A stretch of 40,470 nucleotides of DNA, from positions 1 to 40,470 of the forward strand of contig JBBPTG010000219.1 in assembly GCA_038093975.1 (NCBI GenBank), read 5' to 3'. The DNA is from Chalciporus piperatus. Its lineage: Eukaryota; Basidiomycota; Agaricomycetes; Boletales; Boletaceae. Every line of letters starts with the position of its first letter. The first letter of the stretch is position 1. A program made the translations under genes and the position numbers. This document shows positions 9,524 through 19,221 of this stretch, one piece after another. Below the pieces are notes generated by a model, which was given only the letters and a program-made list of their open reading frames with translations, was not told where the DNA came from and did no database searches.

Positions 9524-10473
9524 TGTTACGCTTGTACCGGGTAGGTCGAAGCGTAGACGCAAAAGCCTAGTCAAAGACAAGAGTTTTAAGGGTAGCCTAA
9601 CGATGGGATGCCCACATTAAGGCCTAGCGTCCGTTCAAGAGTGGGACGGTGACTCTCAGAGGGTTCAAGGGAAACGAGGAGTAACCAGGTTAGATTGCGT
9701 AGGTCTAACTTAAGGTTACAGGAGGAGATTCGAGGGTTTATATAGGTAAAGGGACAAGTTAAGGGTAGGCATAGAAGGAGTCGGAATAGGTAAGAATGAG
9801 TTATGATGAATAAGAATGAGTCATGCTCAGTAATCATATGAGTCAGTGATGATGAAGTGTAGAAGTTGAAAGAACACGAGAGAACATTTGCTGACTAAGA
9901 CAAAGTAAGAAATGAGAGGCCTAGGCGGGACTCGAACCAGCGACTAGGACTTAGTACAAGGTAAAGGAAAAGGAAAGTGAAACGACTCAACTCAACTAAG
10001 AGCTAAGACTCACACTAGACAATAGCGAGCCGATGAACTTGGCTGAGGTTCGATGAGGAAACTCCAGGAGAACAAGACTGGAGAGTCCAGTGCTTGTCAA
10101 CCCGGGTTTATATACTATTGTCAATGTTTGTACATGTTGTGGCTAAACCTTATCGTAGGTGACTGGGTATGACTCATACTGACTACTAGCCAATGGCGTA
10201 ACTAGCTCTACTGCGGAATGAGTAAGCGTGAGTCATATGATGAGTAATGCTGACTGATGCTGACGAGTGAACGGTGAGTTATCAGTTAGTAAGTGAAGGT
10301 CTAGACCTTGCTTATGTAAGTAAGTCACGTGATGCGATAAGATAAGATAAAAGAGAAAGTGAAACGACTAAGTCCACGAAACGAAGAGAAACCTAGTAAG
10401 CGCAATGAAGTGTAGGGATGATTAGGATAAGGAAATGGAGCGTTCGTAACAGAAAGAATGGGGAATCATAACA
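9524..10473 (-). mobile_element. solo LTR, family A, split by a nested LTR
   Basis: Starts TGTTACGCTTG at 9524 and ends CATAACA at 10473, flanked by the 5-bp duplication CAACC (9519-9523 and 10474-10478). The LTR is split by 9978-10451, leaving about 476 bp of its own sequence. Orientation is inferred from the TATATAAACCC box, which reads on the minus strand. No internal retrotransposon sequence remains, so it arose by LTR-LTR recombination. Confidence 0.85.
9978..10451 (-). mobile_element. solo LTR, family B, nested in the family A LTR
   Basis: Starts TGAAACGACTC at 9978 and ends TTCGTAACA at 10451, flanked by the duplication GAAAG (9973-9977 and 10452-10456). A second copy with the same ends is at 19358-19834. 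It must be younger than the family A LTR it interrupts. Orientation is inferred from a TATATAAACCC box on the minus strand. Confidence 0.9.
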
Positions 10474-10539
10474 CAACCAATACATCTGTGTGATCTTGAC
10501 AACATTTATTGCAGCATCACCTGGGCTCAGTCATCTGGT

Positions 10540-11620
10540 AATTATATGGTGCTTTCCACATTTCTCAGATGAGAGTCACACCTTTGATATGGGGCTTCCC
10601 ACTCATTCTCGCTGGGGGTTCCCCTTGGCATATAAAGCTTCCCACATAGCCTCAGTGGGAGTTGTATACAGGTTCTCTCATGCATCCATGGTAGGTCTCT
10701 TTCTTGCCATATAAGGCTTCTCACACATCCTTGTTGGAACTCTGTCTTGTCATATAGGCTTCCCACACATCCCCTGCGGGATTCCCATGGGGTGTATGGG
10801 GCATCCCACACATCCTTGGTGGGACTTCCCCTTGGAATAGAAGGCTTCCCACATATCTTTTGTGGGACTCCCTCCTGGGATAGAAGGCTTCCCACATGTC
10901 TTTGGTGGGATTCCCCGTTGGCATATAGGCTTCCCACACTTTCCATGTGGGATTCCCATGGGGTGTATGGGGCATTCCACACATCCTTGGTGGGACTCCC
11001 CCTTGGGATAGAAGGCTTCCCACATATCTTTCGTGGGACTCCCCTCTGGGATAGAAGGCTTCCTATATGTCTTTGGTGGGATTCCCCGTTGGCATATAGG
11101 CTTCCCACACTTTCCATGCGGGAGTCCCATGGGAGGTATAGGGCATCCCACACATCCCTGGTGGGACTCCTACTTGGGATAGAAGGCTTCCCACATATCC
11201 TTGGTGGGACTCCCCCTTGCGATAGAAGGCTTCCCACACTTCTCCCATGGAAGTCCCATGGGGTTTATAGGGCATCCCACACATTCTCGGTGGGACTCCT
11301 CCTTGGAATAGAAGGCTTCTCACTTATTCTATGTGGGAGCCCCCCTTGTCAGATAGGCTTCCCACTTATTCTATGTGGGAGCCCCCCTTGTCAGATAGGC
11401 TTCCCACTTATTCTATGTGGGAGCCCCCCTTGTCAGATAGGCTTCCCACTTATTCTATGTGGGAGCCTCCCTTGTCAGATAGGCTTCCCACATCCCCTGC
11501 GGGATTCCCATCAGGTGTATAGGGCTTCCCATATATGCCCAACAGGAGTCCCCCTCTCATATGGGGCCCCCCACATAATCCCAATGGAAGTCACCCTGAT
11601 CATATGAGGCTCCTCCATAC
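10540..11620. repeat. minisatellite array, units about 40-62 bp, TTCCCACA...GTGGGACTCCC
   Basis: More than fifteen imperfect units with the words GGCTTCCCACA, GGTGGGACTCCC and GGGATAGAAGG. Each unit holds a dyad TCCCAC - about 9 nt - GTGGGA, so either strand can fold into serial hairpins. Long open frames exist on both strands (plus 10747-11607, 286 codons; minus 10542-11237, 231 codons) because unit lengths often keep frame and lack stops. The peptides are repeats of each other and I do not call them genes. Confidence 0.85.
11318..11485. repeat. four near-identical 42-bp units inside the larger array
   Basis: The unit containing CCCACTTATTCTATGTGGG and CCCCCTTGTCAGATAGG is repeated four times with 42-bp spacing and almost no variation (GCCCCCC versus GCCTCCC in the last). 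The homogeneity points to recent local expansion. Confidence 0.9.
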
Positions 11621-11628
11621 ATACCAAG

Positions 11629-12087
11629 TGTTACGCTTCTACCGGGTAGGTCAAAGCATAGACACAAAAGCCTAGTCAAAGTCGGACAAGGGTAGCCTAA
11701 CGATGGGATGTCCACGTTAAGGCCTAGCGTCCGTTCAAGAGTGGGACAGTGACTCTCAGAGGGTTCAAGGGAAACGAGGAGTAACCAGGTTAGATTGTGT
11801 AGGTCTAACTTAAGGTTACAGGAGGAGACTCGAGGGTTTATATAGATAAGTGAACAAGAGGCATAGAAGAAGTCAGAATGAGTCAGAATGAGCTATGACG
11901 AATAAGGATGAGTCATGCTCAGTAAGCGTATGAGTCAGCGATGACGAAGTGTAGAAGGTGAAAGAACATGAAGGAATACTCGCTGACTAAGATGAAGTAA
12001 GAAATAAATGGCCTAGGCAGGACTTGAACCAGCGACTAGGACTTTAGTACAAGTTAATGGAGAAGGAAAGAATGAGTGATCGTAACA
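11629..12087 (-). mobile_element. solo LTR, family A (459 bp)
   Basis: TGTTACGCTTC at 11629 to CGTAACA at 12087, flanked by the duplication CCAAG (11624-11628 and 12088-12092). Same family as 9524-10473 and 18759-19219. It carries the B-box-like GGTTCAAGTCC on the minus strand at 12020-12030. Orientation inferred as for the other copies. Confidence 0.9.
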
Positions 12088-12092
12088 CCAAG

Positions 12093-13309
12093 TGGGATCT
12101 CCCTGGAGTACATTGGGCCTTCTACCTATCTTCTATCTTCTGTGTGAGCTTCTTATGAGACTGCCCACTAATCTTGACTGAGTATCCCTTTTGCATTGTA
12201 ACTGACATTCAGGTCTTTTGTTGACTTCCAAAGTGCCTCACTGTTCAATCTGAGCTTATTTCATTCACGTGAGGGATTTGCCTTGATCAATCATTCCTTT
12301 CTAATGCAAGCATCAGGTTGTACTTCTGAAGTTCAGTATGTCACCCAAAGGTTTCTTGGAATTCTTGGAGTTAAAACTTAGGGTAGAACCTTCAGCCAAG
12401 TGGCATTCTGTACGACTTAGTCAAGTAAACAGTTGTTCCATGGAAATACAAAGTTCAAACATGCTGTTGCATTTATTGTTCTCCTTTGACATTACTAAAT
12501 ATGGCAAAATGACCAAAAATATGAGAAATATTAGAAATATGCTATTTTGGAACATTTGAGTTGGTACTTTGCACATCATATCTAGTTTTCTTGGCTTGTA
12601 AAGATTCATTGTTCATTTGGTGGTGTATTCATTAATGGGCCATCAATCTCTTGTGAAAGGCTGGGAACTTGAAGATTTTCAAATGTTTATTGAAATAGAT
12701 TGTTTGTTATATTGTGGGACTCCCACAAGAATTTCATCAAGGGTCAGAAATGTCTAAAAATAGCTTTGGCTACTTTGTGTTAATGGTGACTTGGGAAGCC
12801 CACATGGTGTTCAAGGGAATCCCTTGCAAGATCTGTGGGACTTCCATCAGTCAGGAACATAATGATATATTGCATCTAAATAGCTCAATAATCATTTTCC
12901 CACATACTGTGGGAAAGCTATGGGAGCGCCCACAGGAAAGTGGGCTATTAGCCCTTCAAAAGGGGTCACCTGAAGTGTCGCATCTCAGCCTCTCCATGTA
13001 ATCTGGAGCTCTCCAAGGTATGTTCTCCTTCTCCAACTGTTCCAAGTGTTTGTGCTCACATTCTAATGTATTCATTAGCTTTTTAGCCCCTTTCTACTGT
13101 CCTAATCATGTCTTGATGTTGTCATCACATCTGCGTCATCACCCGGTGGTCTGGCTCACCCTTATTAGCAGCTTTGTTCAAACAATCCCGATGTCCTGAT
13201 ACTGCCGATGTGTTTGCTCCAAAGTTGGCTGTAACCTGAGTCAGCGGCACATTAGCATTGTCGCAGTCCGCAATGTTGGTAGATGTATCATCTTTTCTCT
13301 ATTGCAGAT
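12093..13309. other. no gene seen; scattered GTGGGACTCCC words
   Basis: Several isolated GTGGGACTCCCAC-like words (12715, 12836, 12900-12945) suggest decayed flanks of the minisatellites. No convincing exon. 13140-13300 has moderate GC but no protein-like frame of useful length. Confidence 0.35.
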
Positions 13310-13540
13310 GCTTTAATGATTAGGAGAACACTTTTGAAACAGTGGACCAACCAGATTACATTGTTGAGTTGACCAATCAGATGTGGTCGCTGTCATCCAG
13401 TCCAAGGAATGGCTTTCTTGGAAGAATGAGACTGTCCCTCGATTTTGCGTGGTCGCCTTCGACTCAGAACCTTTCTCTGCTGTGAGTGTGGGTGAAGATT
13501 CGACTCCCCCTGGCCCTGGATTCCCGAGCGAGTGAGACAT
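13310..13540 (+). pseudogene. possible coding relic, unrecognised
   Basis: After an acceptor-like CTATTGCAG at 13307, two overlapping plus-strand frames look protein-like: one including ETVDQPDYIVELTNQ (about 13335-13382) and one including VVAVIQSKEWLSWKNETVPR followed by an acidic Pro-rich end with TGA near 13538. They are offset by a frameshift. No family is recognised, and it may simply be chance coding potential. Confidence 0.25.
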
Positions 13541-13565
13541 TGTAGCCCGCAAGTTAGTGTTTCAA

Positions 13566-13650
13566 AGTCCAGTTGCGCAACTGGTAAAAGACTGGCAACT
13601 GGACTGCAGTTGCCAGTTGCCGACATTTGAGATCAAAAGACTGCAGTTGC
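13566..13650. repeat. CAGTTGC palindrome cluster
   Basis: Contains the perfect 16-bp palindrome CCAGTTGCGCAACTGG followed within 80 bp by further CAGTTGC and GCAACTG words on both strands (GGCAACTGGACTGCAGTTGCC). The cluster can fold in several alternative ways. Confidence 0.6.
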
Positions 13651-14083
13651 AACCGATGCACAGCCACCCCCTATGTATTACCCTATTTTCCCAGATTTCT
13701 TCCGGATTTTTCCTGAATTTTCTGGACCTTCATGAATGTTATTTGAGTTTTTTGATGAATATTGATGTTAGCCAATGACAATGTTGATTAACATGTCATA
13801 GAATTCATTCAATCATGTATATACACTCTCTGAGTTACATGTTTATCTATATATCATTAGTCTGTGTTGAGAATGGAGTCTAGGATTCGTCTTGACTTCA
13901 CACGTCACTTGATAATATCTGATGTATCACTACAAAAAACATGCTGTTTTGAAATGCTCATATCTCTGTGGCGTGTCAACCGTTTTGCTTGACCCACGAA
14001 CCGATTTATAGCCAGGGACAGGTACTATTTTAATCCTTCCCACGCCAAGTGTAAAACTAGTTGCAACCAGTTTCCACCGCCAA

Positions 14084-14147
14084 AAGACCGGTTTTTATCA
14101 GTTGTGGTCCAGTCTTAACGAATTAATTAATTAAAAAAACCGGTCTT
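14084..14147. repeat. 13-bp inverted repeat around an AATTAATTAATT core
   Basis: AAGACCGGTTTTT (14084-14096) is exactly complementary to AAAAACCGGTCTT (14135-14147). The 38-nt spacer ends in AATTAATTAATTAA. ACCGG words recur at 14170-14190. It may be a foldback relic. Confidence 0.5.
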
Positions 14148-14226
14148 GGTCTGGTCGCCTTCCTAATGAGAAAAAGAACCGGATTGGACCGGACTTTTAA
14201 ATACTACCGCGAGTTGGCGTGACGCC

Positions 14227-14680
14227 TGTTATGACTGAGTCACAACACAGCGGGGACTTAAGGCAACACTAAGCCTTGCGAAGGAATATGCTGAGTACTA
14301 AAGCTTAATTGCGGTGAAGCAACAAATGGATTAGACTGGGGTCTGTGATAAGTACAGGGCTACTTATATACTATTGAGACGTGCGCACAGACCAACAGCT
14401 GAATAAGGAAATCATAAAGGGAAAGATAGATAAGGTAAAGGGATGACGATAAGAAAAAGGTACCAGGCACGGATTAGGGTCTAGGCCATGACATCATTGC
14501 TGACTCATCTAAGTCTAGACCTTTGTCATGTGATCTGATTATGTAATAGTTTACGTAATGCTACAGGGACTACCGGAGCAGATTAAGATGAATCCGGCTT
14601 GACCCCTAAGTTGTAGACAAAGTCCAGAGTTCAAATACCGTTGTAGGCAAAAGTTTGAAAAGTTTTTAAATACTATCACA
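14227..14680 (-). mobile_element. solo LTR, family C (same family as the two Gypsy elements)
   Basis: TGTTATGACTGAG at 14227 to TACTATCACA at 14680, flanked by ACGCC (14222-14226 and 14681-14685). It is in the same orientation as the LTRs of the Gypsy element at 20675-27276. Its last bases are CTATCACA instead of CTATAACA, and it shows more substitutions than the Gypsy LTRs, so it is an older insertion. Confidence 0.9.
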
Positions 14681-14942
14681 ACGCCCTTCGTTGGATTGGA
14701 TGGATTTGTTGTTCGTGCTCAATGTGCTTGCCACGAGTTTGGCCGCCAAATGGATGTGTGATCCAAGTGCCTCAACACGCGAGGCTGCACAACCTCACTA
14801 CTCACTGACCTTTCTCTCCCCTCTACTGATTGCGAATATAGGGCTTTTGGGTTAATTTACAGGTATATGTACTCATCTCTCATGCAGCGGCCTCACCATT
14901 GGGTTTTCAGACCCGTGTGTTGGGATGGAGATGGGGGATAAC

Positions 14943-15304
14943 TCACGAATCCATTGGGTGAGCATTATCAACCCCCTCGCCCTGTTCCATGTCAGCACCA
15001 AGCTCCTATTCATTTCTCGTCAAGTCATGGCTGCCTCCACGAATTGCCCATGCAAGCTCTGTTGCATCTCGTCGATGTCACCCTGAAGCCCAGAGCTATT
15101 GTCAGCATTCTGAGCAAGGGTGAGCTAGTCTTGGGTCCAGACAATTTGGAGCGGAGGTTGAAAACAGCACGACGGAAACCGCTCCATAATGTCTGGTGCA
15201 TTTCATGTGGCAGGCCCCCCATGTGTCACGCTCGCTCGATTTCGGATGATGTAATCAATATTCAATGTGTCTGTCTTGCTCTCAATCAAGACTATGTACC
15301 GTGA
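14943..15304 (+). CDS. possible upstream exon or fragment with a CxxC motif, next to the RecQ-like gene
   Basis: Open frame of about 120 codons with no ATG at its head, ending TGA 15302-15304. It is Pro/His-rich at first, then includes LVLGPDNLERRLKTARR and a cysteine motif NVWCISCGRPPMC, and ends CVCLALNQDYVP. The DNA for the cysteine motif (15182-15228) is repeated with one mismatch on the opposite strand at 34917-34963. It may be an N-terminal exon of the helicase gene or an independent conserved element. Confidence that it is really translated is low. Confidence 0.35.
15182..15228 (+). repeat. 47-bp segment, left member of an inverted pair
   Basis: Matches the reverse complement of 34917-34963 with one mismatch (ATAATGTC versus ATAACGTC); similarity falls off sharply on both sides. 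The two members lie outside the RecQ-like and DUF6589-type genes and point inward. Confidence 0.75.
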
Positions 15305-15339
15305 TTGCCTACTACAGAAGGCTTCTTTCCCGATTCTCT

Positions 15340-18300
15340 ATGCCCCCTGTTCCCTCTCCTGATGATCCTGAGCCAGACCAACCATAGGATGAGGATCCCC
15401 TTGTCTGTGCACGTGCCAATGCCACACGAAAAAATCAGTATGACTCAGAAAAGACTCAGAAAAAAATTTCCGACCTCGTCAGTGAGAGATGTGATGGCAA
15501 AGTTCCATACCCTTGGCAGCTCGACACTGCCGAAGCTCTCTTGCTCGGTCTTGATGCGGTTGTTGTTGCAGGTACAGGGGCGGGCAAGACATTGCCATTC
15601 ACAACGCCACTACTACAGAACAAAAAAAAATGATCTTGATTTTCTCACCACTGAAAGCTCTTCAACGAGACCAGGTGGCTATACTCCTTGCCTCCGAGTC
15701 ATGAAATGCAGCTTACCTTTGTCCACAGAAACAATGATTTAAACAGATGGGAATATCTGCCATTGATGTGAATGGAGACACTTGGTCTGTGAAACTCAAA
15801 AAAGTATGTACTCCTTACCTTATCACAGTCTCGGTAAACTCAATGCATTCGAATCCAGGACCTAGAGCAGCACTGCTACCAAGCCATCCTGATTGGCCCC
15901 GAGATGTGCCTTGAGCATGTTGGGTTTCGTGAGCTGCTCAAGTCAGCCAGATTTACTCAAAATCTGCTTGCTGTGGTTATTGACGAAGCTCACTGTATCT
16001 CGCAGTGGGGTGGTGACTTTCGAACCACCTATGGTAAGCTTGGAGACCTTCGGTCTTTCATGCCACCCGACATACCTATTCTAGCAACATCAGCAACGAT
16101 TTCACCATCAGCACTCCAAGAGATTCGTCGTAAGCTGCATATTAATCCTACCTTTTCATTGTTCATCAATTTGGGCAATGACCGTCCCAATATTACCCCT
16201 ACTGTCCACTCGATAAAAAATGCGCGCGACTATCCTGCACTTCTCGGTCTCGTTGCTACAGGTGTCGTGGGCCCGGACAACCTTATGAAAATGATTATCT
16301 TCACAAATTCAATCCTCCAGACTCACGAAATCCATCGGTTTCTTCGCCAACACCTACCTGTCTCTTGCTCCTCGTATGTCGACCGACATCTTCCATTCTT
16401 TACGCAGCCCGTGATCGAAGAAACACACACTTAAACTTTTTCGTAAGAGCAGCATTATGATATTGGTGGCGACCGAGGCTGCAGGGATGGTAAGAGTCAG
16501 TATAATACATAGTTGCTCTCGAGCTTACTTGATTGTCTAGGGAGCTGATATCCCAGATATTGAACTGATGATTCAGTTCGGAGTTCGGTCTTCGCTTGAG
16601 GTGTGGACTCAATGTGCCGGTCGCGCGGGTCGTTCGCCTGACTTGCAAGCACGAGCAGTGTTGCTCGTCGAACAGTCAATGTTTCAGCAACAAAAAAGCC
16701 GAAGAAGCGCCGAAAGACTGGCCGTAATGTAGATGTATTGTCTTCATCGTCCGAAAGCGACTCCGGCTCCGAAGATGAGGCTGCGAGTCGAGTTTGAAAG
16801 AAGAATGTTGATACAGTCATGCGGGGCTGGATTGAGACAAGTGACTGCTGACGAGACTTCTCAGACAAGTATTTTGACAATCCTAAACCTAGGAAAGGTG
16901 AGTTGTCTTGACACGAGCGAGGTTTACTGACTTACTACTAGCATCATAGAGCCAACTGGACTGTGTTGCGACCATTGTGTAGTGGTCATTAGCCGCCCGC
17001 AAACGCCGGTTAGTAATACTCAACCAAACAGTCCTCAAAGCTCACCCAGCAAGTCACCCAACCTCAATCGCAAACGGTAAATGGCCAGCAACTTTGCAAT
17101 TACCACCACTACACTCAATGTTGACGAGCCCCAGGAAGAAGACATTAAAAAACCTCGTGGGCCATCCATTCGCCGTTCTACCCATCTCAAAGATGCTCGT
17201 GCAGCGTTGCTGCAATGGCATGTCAAAACTAAACTGAGCCTGTACTCCCCAAGCCCATTCACTGCCGCCACCATCCTTCCCGACACCTTCCTGACCACTT
17301 TAGCGTCAAACGCACGCATCCAGACTGTTGCCGACATCGCCGCCACCTTCAAGAAGCCCTGGATGCTCTTGGAAGAGCACGGCGAATCTGTCCTCCAGGT
17401 TTTGCGTGAGGTCGATCGGTCACATAAGGAGGCAGATGAAGCGGTGCGTCAGAGAGGCCAAATGAGCATCGAAGGCAGCGTCCTCAGCTGCTGCCATCCC
17501 TCCGCGAGTTGATGAGCCACTGGTTGGCTCATTGCACTTCAATGTGCTGCAGGTAAGTTGTTCAGACTCGTTCTCTCCATTCCACCATACGCTAATCTCA
17601 ATTTTGACATCTAAAACTCAGTACGGGCGAGTACAACGACTCCACAGCACCCTGGAGTCGTCTTTAGCTCCGGCAACCATGCCCGAGCGATCCCATCCGC
17701 TGCTGCTTCCAAAGACGCTCATTCCAATCACCTCCTGTTTCCATACATTCCTGAAAATAAATCCTAGGCATGGTAGACCCTTTCCGCCCCTTCCCGACAA
17801 TCCATGCCCCTCGTCGCACTTCAATATACTGCAGGTAAGTCGTTTGGACTCATTGACTCCATTCCACCTTACACTAATCTTTATTTTCACGTCTAGCACT
17901 CACTACCAACGAGTACAACAACTCCACAGCACATCAGCGTCGTTTTTGGCTCCGCAGACCGTCCACGACCAATTCCGTCTACTCCCGTTCCGCTAGATAC
18001 TCGTCAGTCACACCTGTTTGTTCCAAGGCGTGGTGGAGCCTTTCCCCCCCTTCCCGACGATTCACGGCGCTCGTCGCACTTCAATGTGCTCCCGGTAAGT
18101 CTTTCGGACTCGTGATCTCAATTCCACCGTATGCTCATCTTGATTTTCACGTCTAGCACTCACTACTAATGAGTACGACAACTCCGCAGCACGCCGGGAT
18201 CGCCTTTGGCCACGGAGACCGTGCACAACCGATTTTGTCTACTTCGTTTCCCCAAGACACTTGTCAGGCCCGCGTGTTTGTTCCCGTTATGACATTCGCT

Positions 18301-18639
18301 CGTCCCGCACCACCAGATCATCCGCTCAATGGCTACACACCCCTTGCAGCTTTCCATCCAACACCAGCATTGCTTCCACTCCCATTCTCGCACAGAAACG
18401 ACATGTACACCCCACCTGCAACTCCTGATGTGCATGCACGCTCTCATCAACAATTCAGCACACCACCTTACATTATTCCTTCGGCAACCTATCCGCTCAG
18501 TTCGACTCAGCACACCGTGCGCGAAAACCTTGTTTACACCTCATTTGAAACACCCCGGCACCTTCTACCCTCTGCTGAGTACTTTCCGCTCACTCCGACA
18601 GCCACACCGTCGCACCTTTCAACCCTGCCTCCACAATGA
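15340..18639 (+). pseudogene. RecQ-like superfamily 2 DNA helicase, decayed
   Basis: RecQ family ATP-dependent 3'-5' helicases unwind DNA in repair and at telomeres. Seen in order: frame from ATG 15340; Q-motif-like YPWQLDTAEAL; Walker A GTGAGKT (15571-15591); motif Ia FSPLKALQRDQ; motif II DEAH in VVIDEAHCISQWGGDFR (15982-15993); motif III TSAT (16087-16098); motif V VATEAAGMGADIPDI across a 50-nt intron (about 16490-16541); motif VI QCAGRAGR (16610-16633); an RDFSDKYFDNP...CCDHC segment like the RecQ zinc domain; and a helical C-terminal block (17081-17450). It is broken by TAG 15385, a frameshift at the A9 run near 15622, TGA in the QRDQ..F segment, a frameshift near 16340 and TGA codons near 16421, 16797 and 16848. 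Introns near 15676-15727 and 16892-16947 are likely. A low-complexity tail runs to TGA 18637-18639. Confidence 0.8.
17527..18180 (+). repeat. tandem triplication of an exon-intron unit in the tail of the RecQ-like gene
   Basis: The word CACTTCAATGTGCTGCAG followed by the donor GTAAGT occurs at 17535, 17817 and 18077 (spacing 282 and 260). Each is followed by an intron of about 60-75 nt and an exon that reads STTTPQH after the acceptor (third copy ATG 18169). In one frame copies two and three join as ...SSHFNVLP|HSLLMSTTTPQH..., and the unit keeps frame across the splice. Copy one has TAG codons near its end. So an exon with its flanking intron was triplicated in frame. Confidence 0.75.
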
Positions 18640-18758
18640 TTCTGGAACCATAGTGTGCGTCCGTTGTTCGAACATGATGCAATGCCACTATATTTAAGTC
18701 CGCCTCTCTGTTGGGCTCATCAGGATGATGAGCCCGATAATAAGTTTGTACTAGTTAC
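18640..18758. other. intergenic gap between the two convergent genes
   Basis: About 120 bp between the RecQ-like stop (18639) and the LTR at 18759, at the tail end of the DUF6589 gene. It holds the hairpin at 18713-18735 and otherwise nothing recognisable. Confidence 0.4.
18713..18735. terminator. 9-bp perfect hairpin between convergent genes
   Basis: GGGCTCATC and GATGAGCCC pair perfectly around the loop AGGAT, followed by GATAATAA. It lies between two convergent gene ends. A role in transcript ending is only inferred; such hairpins are not standard fungal polyadenylation signals. Confidence 0.35.
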
Positions 18759-19219
18759 TGTTACGATCACTCGTTCTTTCCTTTCCTCATTACCTTGTAC
18801 TAAGTCCTAGTCGCTGGTTCGAGTCCTGCCTAGGCCTTCCATTTCTTACCTTGCTTTAGTCAGCGAACATTCTTTAATGTTCTTTCACCTTCCACGCTTC
18901 GTCATCGCTGACTCGTATGCTTACCGAGCATGACTCATTCTTATTCGTGATGACTTGTTCTTACATATTCCGACTTGTTCTATGCCTGCCCTTAACACGT
19001 TTCTTCACTTATATAAACCCTCGAGTTTTCTCCTGTAACCCTAACTTAGACCTACGCAATCTAGCCTGGTTACTCCTCGTCCCTCTGAGAGTCACTGTCC
19101 CACTCTTGAATGGACGCTAGGCCTTAACGTGGACATCCCATCGTTAGGCTACCTTTGAAACCCTTGCTTTGACTAGGCTTTTGTGTCTACGCTTTGACCT
19201 ACCCGGTACAAGCGTAACA
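18759..19219 (+). mobile_element. solo LTR, family A, at the stop codon of the DUF6589-type gene
   Basis: TGTTACGATCACTCG at 18759 to AAGCGTAACA at 19219, flanked by GTTAC (18754-18758 and 19220-19224). The TAA stop of the minus-strand DUF6589-type gene (19222-19224) lies inside this target duplication, so the gene loses its 3' UTR but keeps its stop. A TATATAAACCC box at about 19010 reads on the plus strand. A perfect B-box GGTTCGAGTCC lies at 18816-18826. Confidence 0.9.
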
Positions 19220-19221
19220 GT

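Noticed and set aside
10542..11607. Long ORFs on both strands of the minisatellite (286 and 231 codons) as genes
   Set aside because: The peptides are tandem repeats created by in-phase repeat units, and the two strands are open at once; no start context, introns or non-repeat part.
15305..15742. 145-codon ORF starting 15305 as a separate gene
   Set aside because: It runs in a different frame from the helicase motifs (Walker A and motif Ia) that lie in the same DNA.
18816..18826. A complete tRNA gene around the B box
   Set aside because: No A box, acceptor stem or anticodon arm at tRNA distance.
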